Part shown: piece by piece, positions 63,192-64,000 of the stretch
Position numbering within the stretch: position 1 is the stretch's first letter
Layout of the letters: every line of letters begins with the position of its first letter
Assembly (NCBI GenBank): GCA_022747635.1
Contig: JAKTNV010000005.1
Coordinates: forward strand, 82,686,809-82,750,808
Length of the DNA: 64,000 nt
From: Hetaerina americana
Lineage: Eukaryota > Arthropoda > Insecta > Odonata > Calopterygidae
Reading direction: 5' to 3'
Translations under genes and position numbers: made by a program
Notes under the pieces: model-generated
What the model saw: the letters and a program-made list of their open reading frames with translations, nothing else
Databases searched by the model: none
What the model was told of the DNA's origin: nothing

Positions 63192-64000
63192 GAATGATTA
63201 GATTTGAGGAAAAACAGATACATCGGAAGTTGCACTACATTCAGAATCATTAGAATTTCTTGGCTAAACAGTTTTTCCTTCAGTTTCAGTCTCGTGATGC
63301 TGTCTATAGATGGTATTCCACATTTACTTTAACTAAGTACTTTTACTGGTTGTGAAAGGAAAAATGAGATTTTTAAGAAGGATTTCGTACCGTGGTCCAT
63401 TTTAATGAGTACAACCCAATGTGGAAAAGTAGTGAATGAAGTTACTACAAAAAACAATGAAGAATTGGAAAAGCAACGAGACACCGCGTTGAATTGGGTG
63501 TTGCCGTCAATACTGAAGTGCGAAAGACTGGAGGCCAGGATGAAACGTCAAAAGTGCATAAAATTATTTCTTAAGCCTGATAAGAAGAATAAATGCCAAA
63601 ATAATCGAAAAAAAAGAAATATTCGAGCCGCTCTATTTAAAATGGTGTCCTCAAAACCCCATTAACTGAATGACGGATAACACTTTTGGACTGGATGTAG
63701 CAATATAATTCTCTCAAAAATATTTCAGAAAGGGCTTGATGACTGCAGTGACTGTTTACAAGTGGTTAGTCTGCAAATAATCAAATATACCCCATTAAAG
63801 AAGCCATATCGACATATCTAGAATAAAAAAAGATATTAGGGGCCTCTTTGTGGATTTTAGCAGAAGCTATCAGTGGGTCGACAGAAACAAATAAATTTGT
63901 ATGACCAACAAATACGATTTCCACGTGTAAGATAAAAGTTAAAAACATATATCAGTCATCTTTTTGAGTAAAAAATGGAGAAAGACTTAGGAATTGGAAT
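63192..64000. other. Unrecognised sequence with a short basic ORF
   Basis: An 86-codon plus frame (63405-63665) is Lys/Arg-rich (KRQKC, KPDKKNKC, KKRN) and has no domain I recognise. It could be chance or a fragment of an exon or transposon. The rest is AT-rich. Confidence 0.35.

Overview
The window looks like non-coding DNA from an arthropod, most likely an insect. It is AT-rich and dominated by long (AT)n microsatellites, a very large (TTTA)n array, SINE-like tRNA-derived repeats, foldback elements, one RTE-type non-LTR retrotransposon and one mariner transposon. I see no bacterial-style operon, no rRNA, no CRISPR array and no host protein-coding gene that I can recognise. The organism call rests on the combination of mariner, RTE and tRNA-SINE families and the general composition; it is an inference.

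Layout. From 1 to 5.06 kb lies a dense repeat cluster: alternating (AT)n tracts, four foldback (inverted-repeat) elements, a tRNA-derived fragment, and a full-length retrotransposon of about 3.4 kb whose 990-codon ORF is intact with endonuclease and reverse transcriptase catalytic residues present. From 5 to 17.5 kb is mostly unrecognised AT-rich DNA with two CpG-containing pyrimidine-rich blocks (about 5.95-6.32 and 7.56-8.34 kb) and a small foldback at 14.5 kb. At 17,506-18,839 is a complete mariner with 27-bp terminal inverted repeats and TA target duplications; its transposase has one frameshift in a run of seven T (plus strand). At 22.08-23.71 kb is a (TTTA)n array of about 1.6 kb, the last 1.0 kb without a visible interruption. 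From 24 to 45 kb is AT-rich DNA with further (AT)n tracts, a SINE fragment near 36.4 kb and several GC-rich, strand-asymmetric blocks.

At 45.57-46.46 kb a 451-bp unit carrying a tRNA-like cloverleaf is repeated in tandem with one mismatch in 441 bp. Relatives of part of this unit occur at 58.26, 61.77 and 61.98 kb, again next to (AT)n tracts. SINE copies lie at 51.02 and 57.25 kb. A 5'-truncated daughter of the same retrotransposon family as the 1.2-4.5 kb element, with an 11-bp target duplication, lies at 56,486-56,594. The last kilobase has another foldback (63,058-63,191) and an unrecognised short ORF.

How the parts relate: the retrotransposon could supply reverse transcriptase for its own truncated copy and possibly for the SINEs, and the mariner is close to intact. 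The strongest unexplained pattern is the repeated physical coupling of foldback or tRNA-containing units to (AT)n tracts. All similarity statements come from reading the sequence by eye; no database search was run.
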